A DNA stretch of 64,000 nt from CAZVYN01 sp964631125 (lineage in GTDB: Bacteria; Eisenbacteria; RBG-16-71-46; CAIMUX01): assembly GCA_964631125.1 (NCBI GenBank), contig CAZVYN010000001.1, positions 57,983 through 121,982 on the forward strand. Reading direction: 5' to 3'. Under the pieces are notes generated by a model. It was not told the origin of the DNA, ran no database searches, and saw only the letters and a list, made by a program, of their open reading frames with translations. A program made the translations under genes and the position numbers. Position 1 is the stretch's first letter. Every line of letters starts with the position of its first letter. Positions 45,273 to 53,252 of the stretch are shown here, in pieces.

Positions 45273-45711
45273 GGAGCGGGAGGAGTTGGGTGCGGGGCGT
45301 GGGGGCGTTGGTCGCGGCGTCGATTCAGCGGCGGCGATTCAGCGGCGGCGGCGCGGTCGGGGGTCGACGGGAGCGCGGTCGGGCGGTCCTGGGGTGCAGT
45401 CCGGGAACACGTTTTGAAACGTGTTCGGTGGCGGGAATTCGGCGTCGACCTGGGCGCGGCGGATGCGGCGTGGCGAACTCGTGCCAATATCGCACAGTAT
45501 CATTTCGTTCGATGACAATATACTTGTTGACGACTTTGTTTATCTGCATCCTCGACTGTTCGTCACGACCGCAATACATCCTTACCCCGCGCCTCCATCT
45601 GGGGCAGGCGAGGGCGATCGGCGCGATTCGAGGATCAGCCGTCGTGCGCGCAGCAAGGAGACCGGTGGGCGCTCTCCATGGAGCCGAAGAGCGACGTGTT
45701 AAAAGAGGTTT
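45273..45711. other. 439-base intergenic region
   Basis: No gene seen. The first half is GCG-rich with a duplicated GGCGGCGATTCAGC unit, followed by an AACACGTTT palindrome (45405-45426). The second half contains an AT-rich stretch (about 45485-45565), the likely promoter area of the HNH gene, but no clear -35/-10 pair. Confidence 0.6.
45405..45426. repeat. AACACGTTT palindrome, copy 2
   Basis: GAACACGTTT-TG-AAACGTGTTC, perfect 10-bp arms with a two-base spacer; almost identical to the copy at 36414-36433. Confidence 0.8.
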
Positions 45712-46842
45712 ATGAACAACCTCATCGCTTCGAATCATGACTCGTCATCTCCCCCGATCCCGACCTCTCCCTCTACCTCTACCTCTACCTCGTCCCCTAC
45801 CCCGCCACCGGCACTCCGTCTGGACTTCATCTCCGAGCTGCCGGACGGTCAGCTCCTCGAACGCGTCCATGCGCTGGCCGTGCGAGAACGGTCCTGCACC
45901 GCCCAACTCGTCGCCCATCTCGGCGAGGTGGAGCTGCGGCGTCTCTACCTGAGCGTCGGCTGTCCGTCGATGTTCGCTTACTGCACCGAAGTGCTCCACC
46001 TCTCGGAGTCCGCTGGCTACGCGCGGATCGAGGTCGCGCGCGCTGTCCGGCGTCTCCCGAGGCTGCTCCCGCATCTTGCGGACGGATCGTTGTCGCTGAC
46101 GACGATCCGACGTCTCGCGCCGTTGCTGACTGCCGAGAACTTCGAGCGGCTGGTGCTCGACGCGCGGAATCGCACGGCGCGCGAGGTGGATGTGCTGATC
46201 GCGCGCGAACAGCCGCGGCCGGACGTCCCTCCGACGATCCGTCGACTTCCGAAACGGCGACAACACGTTTCAAGACGTGTTGCGTCAGGCAGTCGCGGGC
46301 TCGAGGCGCCTCGAGCCATTCCGGAAGCCCTCGCTCCGGAGCGCTTCCGAGTGCAGTTCACTGCCGGCGCGGAGATGCGCGAGCGGATCCAGCGTCTGCA
46401 GGATCTCCTGCGCCATCGCATCCCTGACGGCGATTTCGCGACGGTCATCGATGCGGCGCTCATCGATCTGCTCACGAAGCTCGAAAGACAGAAGTGCGGG
46501 GCAAAGGCCGCCACGCGCGTAGTGACACCGGAGACGACACCGGAGACGACACCGGCGACGCCCGCCCAAACTCTGACCACAGCATCAACCGCCGCGGCAA
46601 CGGTTCCTCGTCGATCCATTCCTCGGGCACTCCGTCGTCTCGTATGGGAGCGAGATACCGGCCGGCGCCGGTTCATCTCGGTCGACGGCAGACGTTGTTC
46701 GGCGACGGGGTTCCTCGAGTTCCATCACGTGGCGGCGTTCGCGCGCGGCGGCGGGACGACGGCCGCGAATCTGGAGGTGCGTTGTCGGGCGCACAATGCT
46801 CACGAAGCGGAGATCGTGGGGCTCGGCTATCGCGGGCCATGA
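45712..46842 (+). CDS. HNH endonuclease-like protein (13E12/DUF222 type)
   Basis: 376 residues. Ser/Thr/Pro-rich N-terminus encoded by a CTCTAC tandem repeat; helical domain with LRRLYLSVGCPSMFAYCTEV, LHLSESAGYARIEVARAVRR; a linker; LAPERFRVQFTAGAEMRERI; and a C-terminal HNH region VDGRRCSATGFLEFHHVAAF and LEVRCRAHNAHEAE. The first metal-binding Cys expected after RDxGR is Arg here (RDTGRRRF), so activity may be lost. Two palindromes (46261-46282, 46298-46317) fill the linker in frame. The family often occurs in many copies per genome. Confidence 0.88.
   Translation: MNNLIASNHDSSSPPIPTSPSTSTSTSSPTPPPALRLDFISELPDGQLLERVHALAVRERSCTAQLVAHLGEVELRRLYLSVGCPSMFAYCTEVLHLSESAGYARIEVARAVRRLPRLLPHLADGSLSLTTIRRLAPLLTAENFERLVLDARNRTAREVDVLIAREQPRPDVPPTIRRLPKRRQHVSRRVASGSRGLEAPRAIPEALAPERFRVQFTAGAEMRERIQRLQDLLRHRIPDGDFATVIDAALIDLLTKLERQKCGAKAATRVVTPETTPETTPATPAQTLTTASTAAATVPRRSIPRALRRLVWERDTGRRRFISVDGRRCSATGFLEFHHVAAFARGGGTTAANLEVRCRAHNAHEAEIVGLGYRGP
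46261..46282. repeat. AACACGTTT palindrome, copy 3, inside HNH gene
   Basis: CAACACGT-TTCAAG-ACGTGTTG; same family as copies at 36414 and 45405, here read in frame as QHVSRRV. Confidence 0.7.
46298..46317. repeat. 20-base perfect palindrome inside HNH gene
   Basis: GGCTCGAGGCGCCTCGAGCC, 16 bases after the AACACGTTT palindrome, in the inter-domain linker. Confidence 0.65.
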
Positions 46843-46918
46843 GCCAAAGCTGAGCGTCGGCGGCCGCTGGCCGCTGGCCGAGCGCTGATGCCAACAACCC
46901 GTAGATAAAGTAGATGAA

Positions 46919-46951
46919 GAGGCGCCGTGGAGAAGATCTCCACGGCGCCTC
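46919..46951. terminator. 15-bp stem-loop between convergent genes
   Basis: GAGGCGCCGTGGAGA, AGA, TCTCCACGGCGCCTC: a perfect 15-bp stem with a three-base loop between the HNH gene and the convergent metalloprotease gene. It can serve both directions; no T-run. Confidence 0.7.
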
Positions 46952-46968
46952 GAGTTGAACGCCTGCAG

Positions 46969-46989
46969 CGCGCGAGCCGGGCTCGCGCG
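46969..46989. terminator. 10-bp stem-loop abutting the metalloprotease stop
   Basis: CGCGCGAGCC and GGCTCGCGCG around a single base, immediately after the minus-strand stop codon; tandem with the stem-loop at 46919-46951. Confidence 0.55.
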
Positions 46990-49900
46990 TTACTCCATCT
47001 TGACCAACTTCAGCCGTCGTTCCGAGGACCCGGCGCGCAGCCGCGCAAAGTAGACGCCGGGGGCGGCGGCATTGCCGGCGCCGTCGGCCCCGTCCCACGC
47101 AACGACGCGGGCGCCCGCGGGGAGCACTTCGCTCACGAGATTCCGCACACTGCGACCGCGCACGTCGTAGACGCCCAGGTCGACGGGGCCGGTCTTCGCC
47201 AGGGAGAGCTGCAGACGGGCGCTGTTCGCGAATGGATTGGCCGACTCGAGTCGCAGGCCGGTCACGGTCGGGGTCGACGTGTCGCTCACATCCGAAGCGG
47301 CGGGGTCGCGCGCGAGGATGGAGTAGGTCCCTTCGGTGTCCTCCTGATTGAAGATGACGAGGCCGTACCAGTCGGCGTCGGTCACGGTGAACTCGACGTT
47401 TTCGGTCTCGCCGATGCCCGCCGCGTCGGCATAGACGAGTGCGGTTCCGGAGCCGGCGTATCCCTCTCCGCCGTACGAAGCGAAGACCGCGACGCCGAGG
47501 TTCATCGTGCCGGAGTCGTCGCGCACTTCGATCCGGCAGGCTTGGCCGGCCGGCGGAGTGGCGCCATCGACGTAGAGGTCGTAGACCTTGGCGACGTTGC
47601 CGAGCTCCCACGGCAGTCCATCGACGTAGACGCCTTCGGGCGCGAAGGCGATCGCCTCGTCGCCGCCCTCCCACGAGAAGTCTTGCGGACCGAAGCCTCC
47701 TTGTCGCTGCGCGAGCGTGTAGTACGCGGGCGGGGCGATGTGACTGTAATCAGCGACGACGAAACGGACACCGGCCCCGACGTCGTAGGCGCGGAAGCCG
47801 GAGTCCGCGAACGTGACGTTTTCGTAGAGCCAGATGGCGGACTGCTCTCCGGGCGACGGACGCACGGCGGCCACCTGCCAGTTGCTGCTGGTCGGCGGCG
47901 CGCTCGCCCAGACGACCTGCTCGCCGCGCGTGAGCGGCGCGTCCTCGGCCGGATAGAGCCAGGGTCCGTACCACAGGCTGTAGGCGCCCTGCGTATAGTT
48001 GTGCGAGGTTGCGACCAATCCGCACCAATCGGACGCCGCCGCCGTGTGCCAGAACCACTCCCCGCCGGCGCCGGCCGCCTGGGAGTCGGAGAGATTCGCC
48101 CACTCGCTTCGGCGCTTGTAGTTGTCGCCGTTCGACGAATCGAAGAGGTAGATCCCTCCGTCGAGCGTGCCGCCGCTGCTGAACTGCCGGCAGAAGTACT
48201 GCTGGGACGCCTCCATCCAGACATCCCAGACCTTCACGACATCGGACTGACTCCAGTAGGGCGGATACTCGGCCCCGTAGAGGATCTCGGGGTCGTGCTC
48301 CCACTGCGTGAAGTAGATGTTGATCGCTCCGGTCTGGGCCACCTTCGGGAATTCGGTCCCGGAGGTCGCGTGATTGTAATCCACCGCGACGAACTCCGGC
48401 TGACCCGCGGCGTACTGCTCCGACGCCTCCAACAAGTACAGATAGTTGGGATCGTCATAGAGGCGGAGGCTGGTGTCCAATCCGGTATCCGAACGGTTGC
48501 CCACGACCGACCAATAAGGGCCGGCGTTCGGAATGTAGTTGTAGAGGGTCGGGCTGCCGGCGCCCCAGTAGACGTACTCCTCTTCCATCGTGATCTGCGT
48601 CGGCCCGATCTGGATGGAGAACGCTCCGTCGGCGCTGTTGTTGCTCCAGACGACGAGCCCGTAGACATCGTCCGCCGGCACGACGTAGGTGAACGTCTCG
48701 TCTCCGCCGTTCCCGCCGCCATCGGCGGAGGCGACATGACTCGATCCACGCGACGCAAAGAAGGTGGCCGAGTTCGACTTGTAGAGCGCCATCCCCATGT
48801 TCAAGTTGCCCGGGACGTCGAGCTTGAAGGTCAACTCCTCGCCCGCGTGGAGGGGCACGTCCCAGACCACGGCCGTATTGTACCAGCCCCAGCCGCCGCC
48901 GCGCACGATGCCGTCGGGATAGAGCACTTCGCCGCCGCTCTCGAAGGTGAGGTTGTAGTTGGCGAAGTCTCCGCTGTAGCGGAGCAACTGGATGTGCTCG
49001 TTCCCGCGGTTGTTGTGGTGATAGTCGCCGACCATGAAGTCGACGGCCCCCGTCCCCCAGGCGGAGCTGCCCAATCCGACGTTGTGGGTGTTGTCGGTGA
49101 AGAGCTGCAGGTCATAATCGGCGGTGGCCGGACTGCGCAGTCCGACGACGCCCCACGACGACCAACGCTGCGAGACCACTTCCGACTGGTCGGTGTTGTT
49201 CCAGACGAACCAACCGTTGTGATACAGCTCGTTGACATTGGTGTACTGCTGCACGCCGCCGACGATCGCGGTCGGCCGCCGCACCGTGTTCCCCAGCCCA
49301 TCGGAGTTGTCATCGACCCACGCCCACTCTCGCGGCGTGTCGTCACAGAGCGCGACCGTGTTGTTGTCCTTCATCAGGCAGTCTTCGGTCGTCCCGCACA
49401 TGGCGAGCTCGCAGTTCCCGTTGCTCACCGTCTCGGTCAGATACCAACTCTGGCAGGTCCCGCAATTGATGCCGCCGTTGCAGCTGCCATTCTCCTGGTA
49501 TTCATCGCAGGCGCCGAAGAGATGGCCCCACTCGTGGGCGTAGACCCACCAGGCACTGTCGGTATAGAGGGCCGTCTTGGCGTGGCCGTAGCTCGCCCAG
49601 GCGCGGCCGGTCTGATCCGGCTCGAAGAGGAGGATGACGTTGTCCCAACCGCCTCCCCAGCCTTGCAGGTAGTGGGTGATGTCGTCGATCCGACTGCCGT
49701 CGCCGTCCGCGTCGGTGAATCCGATCGCGGCCACAGCGTCTTCCATCACGGCCTCGTTCATGCCGCTGGGCCAGATGCTGTAGTTCACGGTCGGGTTGTA
49801 GAAGACGTAGCCCCCTGTCGGGTCGAAGCTGAGATTCGAGGCGAATGTGGCGTAGCCTCCGTAGTTCAGCTTCGCGGCGTCGGACTTGGCGGCGGCGACC

Positions 49901-50247
49901 TCCATCTCGGCGCCCGTCCACTGTCCCGCGGAGTGGTTGACGAAGATGTGCATGACGAGGGTGACGCCACGGGCGTAGTGGCAGGTGTCGTTGTCGTCCG
50001 AGACCCCCGCGCCGGCATTCTCCTGCTGCCGCCGCGCTTGGATCTCGGCGTCCGCCGCGCGCGCCGCGTTGTCTTCCCACTCACTGGCGGGCGTCGAACT
50101 CTTCGGCGTGGCCAAGACGAGTTGGAGAGCGGCCGGGGAGACCGCGCCTTGGGACGGCGTCGGCTGCGCGTGACTCGCGGACGCGCCGACGAGCAGCCCG
50201 AGGATTCCGGTGAAGAGAACGCGGGAAGTCAGTTCGATGTTCTTCAT
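46990..50247 (-). CDS. Large secreted zinc metalloprotease-like protein with FlgD-like C-terminal module
   Basis: 1,085 residues from the ATG at 50247 (GGGGGAAG ahead). Signal peptide (VLFTGILGLLVGASASHAQ). The N-terminal domain has HEWGHLFGACDEY at 238-250, an HExxHxxGxxD zinc site with Asp as possible third ligand, as in snapalysin-type enzymes, followed by a Cys-rich segment (NGGINCGTCQSWYL, NCELAMCGTTEDCLM) with a Met-turn-like CLM. Four to five repeated beta-rich domains follow, each with YDLxLF, SxVVSQRW and YGLVVWSNN-like patterns. The end (LGVYDVRGRSVRNL ... GVYFARLRAGSSERRLKLVK, in parts) is a FlgD-like sorting module. Extracellular. Confidence 0.88.
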   Translation of the reverse strand: MKNIELTSRVLFTGILGLLVGASASHAQPTPSQGAVSPAALQLVLATPKSSTPASEWEDNAARAADAEIQARRQQENAGAGVSDDNDTCHYARGVTLVMHIFVNHSAGQWTGAEMEVAAAKSDAAKLNYGGYATFASNLSFDPTGGYVFYNPTVNYSIWPSGMNEAVMEDAVAAIGFTDADGDGSRIDDITHYLQGWGGGWDNVILLFEPDQTGRAWASYGHAKTALYTDSAWWVYAHEWGHLFGACDEYQENGSCNGGINCGTCQSWYLTETVSNGNCELAMCGTTEDCLMKDNNTVALCDDTPREWAWVDDNSDGLGNTVRRPTAIVGGVQQYTNVNELYHNGWFVWNNTDQSEVVSQRWSSWGVVGLRSPATADYDLQLFTDNTHNVGLGSSAWGTGAVDFMVGDYHHNNRGNEHIQLLRYSGDFANYNLTFESGGEVLYPDGIVRGGGWGWYNTAVVWDVPLHAGEELTFKLDVPGNLNMGMALYKSNSATFFASRGSSHVASADGGGNGGDETFTYVVPADDVYGLVVWSNNSADGAFSIQIGPTQITMEEEYVYWGAGSPTLYNYIPNAGPYWSVVGNRSDTGLDTSLRLYDDPNYLYLLEASEQYAAGQPEFVAVDYNHATSGTEFPKVAQTGAINIYFTQWEHDPEILYGAEYPPYWSQSDVVKVWDVWMEASQQYFCRQFSSGGTLDGGIYLFDSSNGDNYKRRSEWANLSDSQAAGAGGEWFWHTAAASDWCGLVATSHNYTQGAYSLWYGPWLYPAEDAPLTRGEQVVWASAPPTSSNWQVAAVRPSPGEQSAIWLYENVTFADSGFRAYDVGAGVRFVVADYSHIAPPAYYTLAQRQGGFGPQDFSWEGGDEAIAFAPEGVYVDGLPWELGNVAKVYDLYVDGATPPAGQACRIEVRDDSGTMNLGVAVFASYGGEGYAGSGTALVYADAAGIGETENVEFTVTDADWYGLVIFNQEDTEGTYSILARDPAASDVSDTSTPTVTGLRLESANPFANSARLQLSLAKTGPVDLGVYDVRGRSVRNLVSEVLPAGARVVAWDGADGAGNAAAPGVYFARLRAGSSERRLKLVKME

Positions 50248-50249
50248 GG

Positions 50250-50795
50250 CTACTTCCCCCGCTCGGTCGCGGGCGCCTGCATCGGACCGATGAAGTCCGA
50301 AGGAGCGCCGGTACCCGGCGTCGGGACAGCCATCGGCGCCGTCGCCAACGCCGCGAGCTTCATGCGAGAGGCTTCCTCCGGGGAGACCGGCGGCGCGATC
50401 ACCTCGACCAACGGCATCAGGAGCGTGCCGGCCGCGCGCGACGCTTCGACCGCCGCGCGGGAGAGTTGGAGCAGTGCGGTCTCGCGTTCGGTCAGACGGC
50501 TCGGCCGCCCAGCTCCCATGTCCACGTGCGTCCCCCCCTTGTCCTCGGGGCCAAACGGCGCTGCGGGGAGCAAGTCCAGCGGGAGCAGCGGTCCCTGCAG
50601 GTTCACCGGGTATTCGAGCAGGGCAGGAAGGTCGGGAACGACCCCCGGAACCGTCGCGAGCGACGCGCCGGAGATCGGTTCGTCGGACGAGAAGGCGAGA
50701 CCGGCCGAGGCGAAGAAGGCCGCGAGAGCAAGCACGGCGAGGACCCAGGTCGTGGGTCCCGGTCGGACTTGGGCGGCGCGAGAGCGGAGCGTCAT
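50250..50795 (-). CDS. Secreted or membrane-anchored hypothetical protein
   Basis: 181 residues from the ATG at 50795, with AGGAGGGA upstream. Signal peptide or anchor (TTWVLAVLALAAFFASAGLA), then a Pro/Leu-rich mature part (VVPDLPALLEYPVNLQGPLL...LSRAAVEASRAAGTLLM) without a recognised family. Its stop is adjacent to the metalloprotease start, so it is made together with that protease; a propeptide, inhibitor or chaperone role is conceivable but not shown. Confidence 0.75.
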   Translation of the reverse strand: MTLRSRAAQVRPGPTTWVLAVLALAAFFASAGLAFSSDEPISGASLATVPGVVPDLPALLEYPVNLQGPLLPLDLLPAAPFGPEDKGGTHVDMGAGRPSRLTERETALLQLSRAAVEASRAAGTLLMPLVEVIAPPVSPEEASRMKLAALATAPMAVPTPGTGAPSDFIGPMQAPATERGK

Positions 50796-51005
50796 CTGAG
50801 TCCCTCCTGGAGACGGTTCGAAGGCGGCCCGGCGCGGGGCGCCGGCGACGCTTCCAGAGACGAGCGGAGGATCGAGAGCGCACAGAAATTCGGCCGGGAC
50901 ATCCGCTGAAACATCCACTGGGGCAGACGCCTTGACGATTCTTCGCTCCCGCCGTACTGTCCCCAGCCTCTAAGAAAAACATCCAACAAGGAGAATGAAC
51001 GGAAC

Positions 51006-51296
51006 ATGCCGAGAAGAGGCCCGGGAGGTCCGAGGAAGCGCCCTGGACCAGCGAGACCAGCGCAAGAAGAGGTCCGGCAGGTCCGGACCGATGCGCTCGA
51101 GTTCACTGGGACGGTGGTCGAGCCTCTGCCGAACGCGATGTTCCGAGTCGAATTGGAAAACGGCCACGTCGTCCTGGCCCACATCTCCGGAAAGATGCGC
51201 AAGCACTTCATCCGGATCTTGCGTGGCGACAAGGTAACGGTCGAACTCTCGCCCTACGACCTCAACCGCGGGCGCGTCGTCTACCGGTTCAAATAG
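51006..51296 (+). CDS. infA: Translation initiation factor IF-1 with N-terminal extension
   Basis: Residues about 25-96 are a complete IF-1 OB-fold: EFTGTVVEPLPNAMFRVELE, NGHVVLAHISGKMRKHFIRI, GDKVTVELSPYDLNRGRVVY. IF-1 is normally about 72 residues; this one begins with 24 extra residues rich in Pro, Arg and Gly (MPRRGPGGPRKRPGPARPAQ), starting from an ATG with AGGAG 14 bases ahead. A basic tail could bind rRNA. It is outside a ribosomal-protein operon here. Confidence 0.93.
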   Translation: MPRRGPGGPRKRPGPARPAQEEVRQVRTDALEFTGTVVEPLPNAMFRVELENGHVVLAHISGKMRKHFIRILRGDKVTVELSPYDLNRGRVVYRFK

Positions 51297-51339
51297 AGTC
51301 TTCCCCCCGCGGTCTCTGCGAGTAGAGGCCGAGCTGATG

Positions 51340-51359
51340 CTCCGGGGGGCCCCCCGGAG
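51340..51359. promoter_or_regulatory. 20-base palindrome covering the ABC gene's ribosome-binding site
   Basis: CTCCGGGGGGCCCCCCGGAG lies nine bases ahead of the ABC exporter ATG. Its 3' arm contains most of the GGAGG ribosome-binding site, so folding would mask it. Confidence 0.65.
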
Positions 51360-51368
51360 GATCCCCCG

Positions 51369-53252
51369 ATGTCATTCTGGGATTACGACGACCCAGGTCC
51401 CGAAGACGAGACCACCGTTCGTCGCTTGCCGATCCGCGAGATGCTGCAGCGCATCGGCGCGCGTCTCTGGCCGCGACGCCGACGGCTCGCCGTGGGCATC
51501 GCGCTCTTGCTAGGCGCGGTCGCCGCCGAACTGGCCGCGCCGCTCGTGCTGCGCTACGTCATCGACCGCGGAATCCCGGCGGCCAGTGAGACCCGGCGCT
51601 TCGACGGGCTCCTTCTCGCGGGGCTGCTCTATCTGCTGGTGGTGGCAGTGAGCTCGGGCGCGACCTACCTGCAGTCGCTCGTCGCGACGCGGATGGGCCT
51701 CGATCTGGTGGCTCAGATCAAGCAACAGGCGTTCGATCACATCTTCACGCTCGGCGCCGACTACTTCGATCACAACCCGCCCGGGCGCCTGCTCGCGCGG
51801 GTCGAGTCCGATTCCGAGCGGCTCCAGGTGCTGTTCTCCGAGGTGGCGCTCGCGCTCCTGCGCAGCCTGCTGTTGCTGGGCGGCACGCTCCTCGTGCTGC
51901 TCCTGGCCGAGCCGCGCATCGCGCTCGCGGTCGTCGCGCTGACCCTCCCCTTCTTCGCCAGCGCCATCCTCTTCTTGCGCTACATGCGCGGGGTCTACGC
52001 GCGGACGCGCAAGGCGTTTGCTCGCCTCTCCACCTTCGTGACCGAGTACGTCCAGGCGGTTCCGCTCCTGCAGGTCTACCGGCGGACACCCTGGGCGATG
52101 GAGGGGCTGCGCACCCGCAACGTCCTGACCAACCGCCTGGAATGGCGCTCGGAGTCGCTCGACTACACGTTCTGGTCCGCGTTCATGACCGTGGAGATCC
52201 TGGCCATCATGCTGATCCTCTATCTGGGTCTCGGGGACAAGCTCGGCCTGGTCATGACGCTCGGCACGCTGGTGCTCTTCGTCGAGTACACGCGGCGGCT
52301 GTTCTATCCGATCGTCATGTTTGCCGAGCAGCTGCACTTCATGCAGAAGGCGTTCGCCTCGGCGGATCGCGTCTTCGGCCTGCTGGAGACGAAGAGCAAC
52401 GTGGCCGATCCCGTCGACGCCATCGCACGGATTCCCGAGGACTGGAAGGAGATCGCGTTCGAGAACGTCACCTTCGAGTACGAGCCGGCGCCGGCAGGCT
52501 CGGTCCCCGAAGGCGAAGACGCGGTGGAGTCGCTCGAGCATGGCGGCCACCGCGGCCCGAAGCGCGCGCTGGAGCATGTCTCGTTCCGCCTCCGCCGAGG
52601 CGAGCGGATCGCGCTGGTCGGACCGTCGGGCGGCGGAAAGACCACGCTGACAAATCTGCTGCTCCGGTTCTACGAGCCGACCGAAGGACGCATCACGATC
52701 GACGGCGTCGACCTCAAGCGTTACGCGCAGAAGGCGTGGCGTGAAGAGATCGGGCTCGTCCTGCAGGACATCCATCTCTTCCCCGGGACCGTGGGCGAGA
52801 ACCTGCGGGTGTTCCATGACGAGATCCCGGATGAGGACCTCACCCGCGCGCTGACGGCGCTGGGCGCGGTGGATGTCGTCGCTCGTTGGCCGAAGGGATT
52901 GGCGACGCCCGTGACCGAAGGCGGGAAGAACTTCTCGATGGGAGAGCGACAGGTGCTGTCGTTCGCGCGCGCGCTGGTGCGCGATCCGTCGTTGCTCGTG
53001 CTCGACGAGGCGACCTCTTCGGTCGACCCGGTGACCGAGCGCGCCATCCAGGTCAGCCTGGAGCGACTCATGGCCGGACGCACATCGGTCGTGGTGGCGC
53101 ACCGTCTCTCGACGGTCACGACCGCCGATCGCATCCTCGTCTTCCAGCGCGGGCGGCTGGTGGAGGAAGGAACGCACGCCGAGCTCTTGGCGCGGGAAGG
53201 CGTCTACTCTGCGCTCTTCGATCTGCAGTTTCGCATGGGGGAGGTGGCGTGA
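51369..53252 (+). CDS. ABC exporter, fused membrane and ATPase domains (catalytically complete half)
   Basis: 627 residues. Six-helix type I exporter domain (about 40-330) with IKQQAFDHIFTLGADYFDHN and RLLARVESDSERLQ, then an ATPase domain: Walker A GPSGGGKTTLTN (about 417-428), Q-loop VLQDIHLF, signature FSMGERQVLSFARAL (a variant of LSGGQ), Walker B LLVLDEATSSVD with the catalytic Glu, and the H-loop VVAHRLSTV. It overlaps the next exporter half (TGATG), so the two form a heterodimer. Substrate unknown (lipid, drug or peptide). Confidence 0.93.
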   Translation: MSFWDYDDPGPEDETTVRRLPIREMLQRIGARLWPRRRRLAVGIALLLGAVAAELAAPLVLRYVIDRGIPAASETRRFDGLLLAGLLYLLVVAVSSGATYLQSLVATRMGLDLVAQIKQQAFDHIFTLGADYFDHNPPGRLLARVESDSERLQVLFSEVALALLRSLLLLGGTLLVLLLAEPRIALAVVALTLPFFASAILFLRYMRGVYARTRKAFARLSTFVTEYVQAVPLLQVYRRTPWAMEGLRTRNVLTNRLEWRSESLDYTFWSAFMTVEILAIMLILYLGLGDKLGLVMTLGTLVLFVEYTRRLFYPIVMFAEQLHFMQKAFASADRVFGLLETKSNVADPVDAIARIPEDWKEIAFENVTFEYEPAPAGSVPEGEDAVESLEHGGHRGPKRALEHVSFRLRRGERIALVGPSGGGKTTLTNLLLRFYEPTEGRITIDGVDLKRYAQKAWREEIGLVLQDIHLFPGTVGENLRVFHDEIPDEDLTRALTALGAVDVVARWPKGLATPVTEGGKNFSMGERQVLSFARALVRDPSLLVLDEATSSVDPVTERAIQVSLERLMAGRTSVVVAHRLSTVTTADRILVFQRGRLVEEGTHAELLAREGVYSALFDLQFRMGEVA

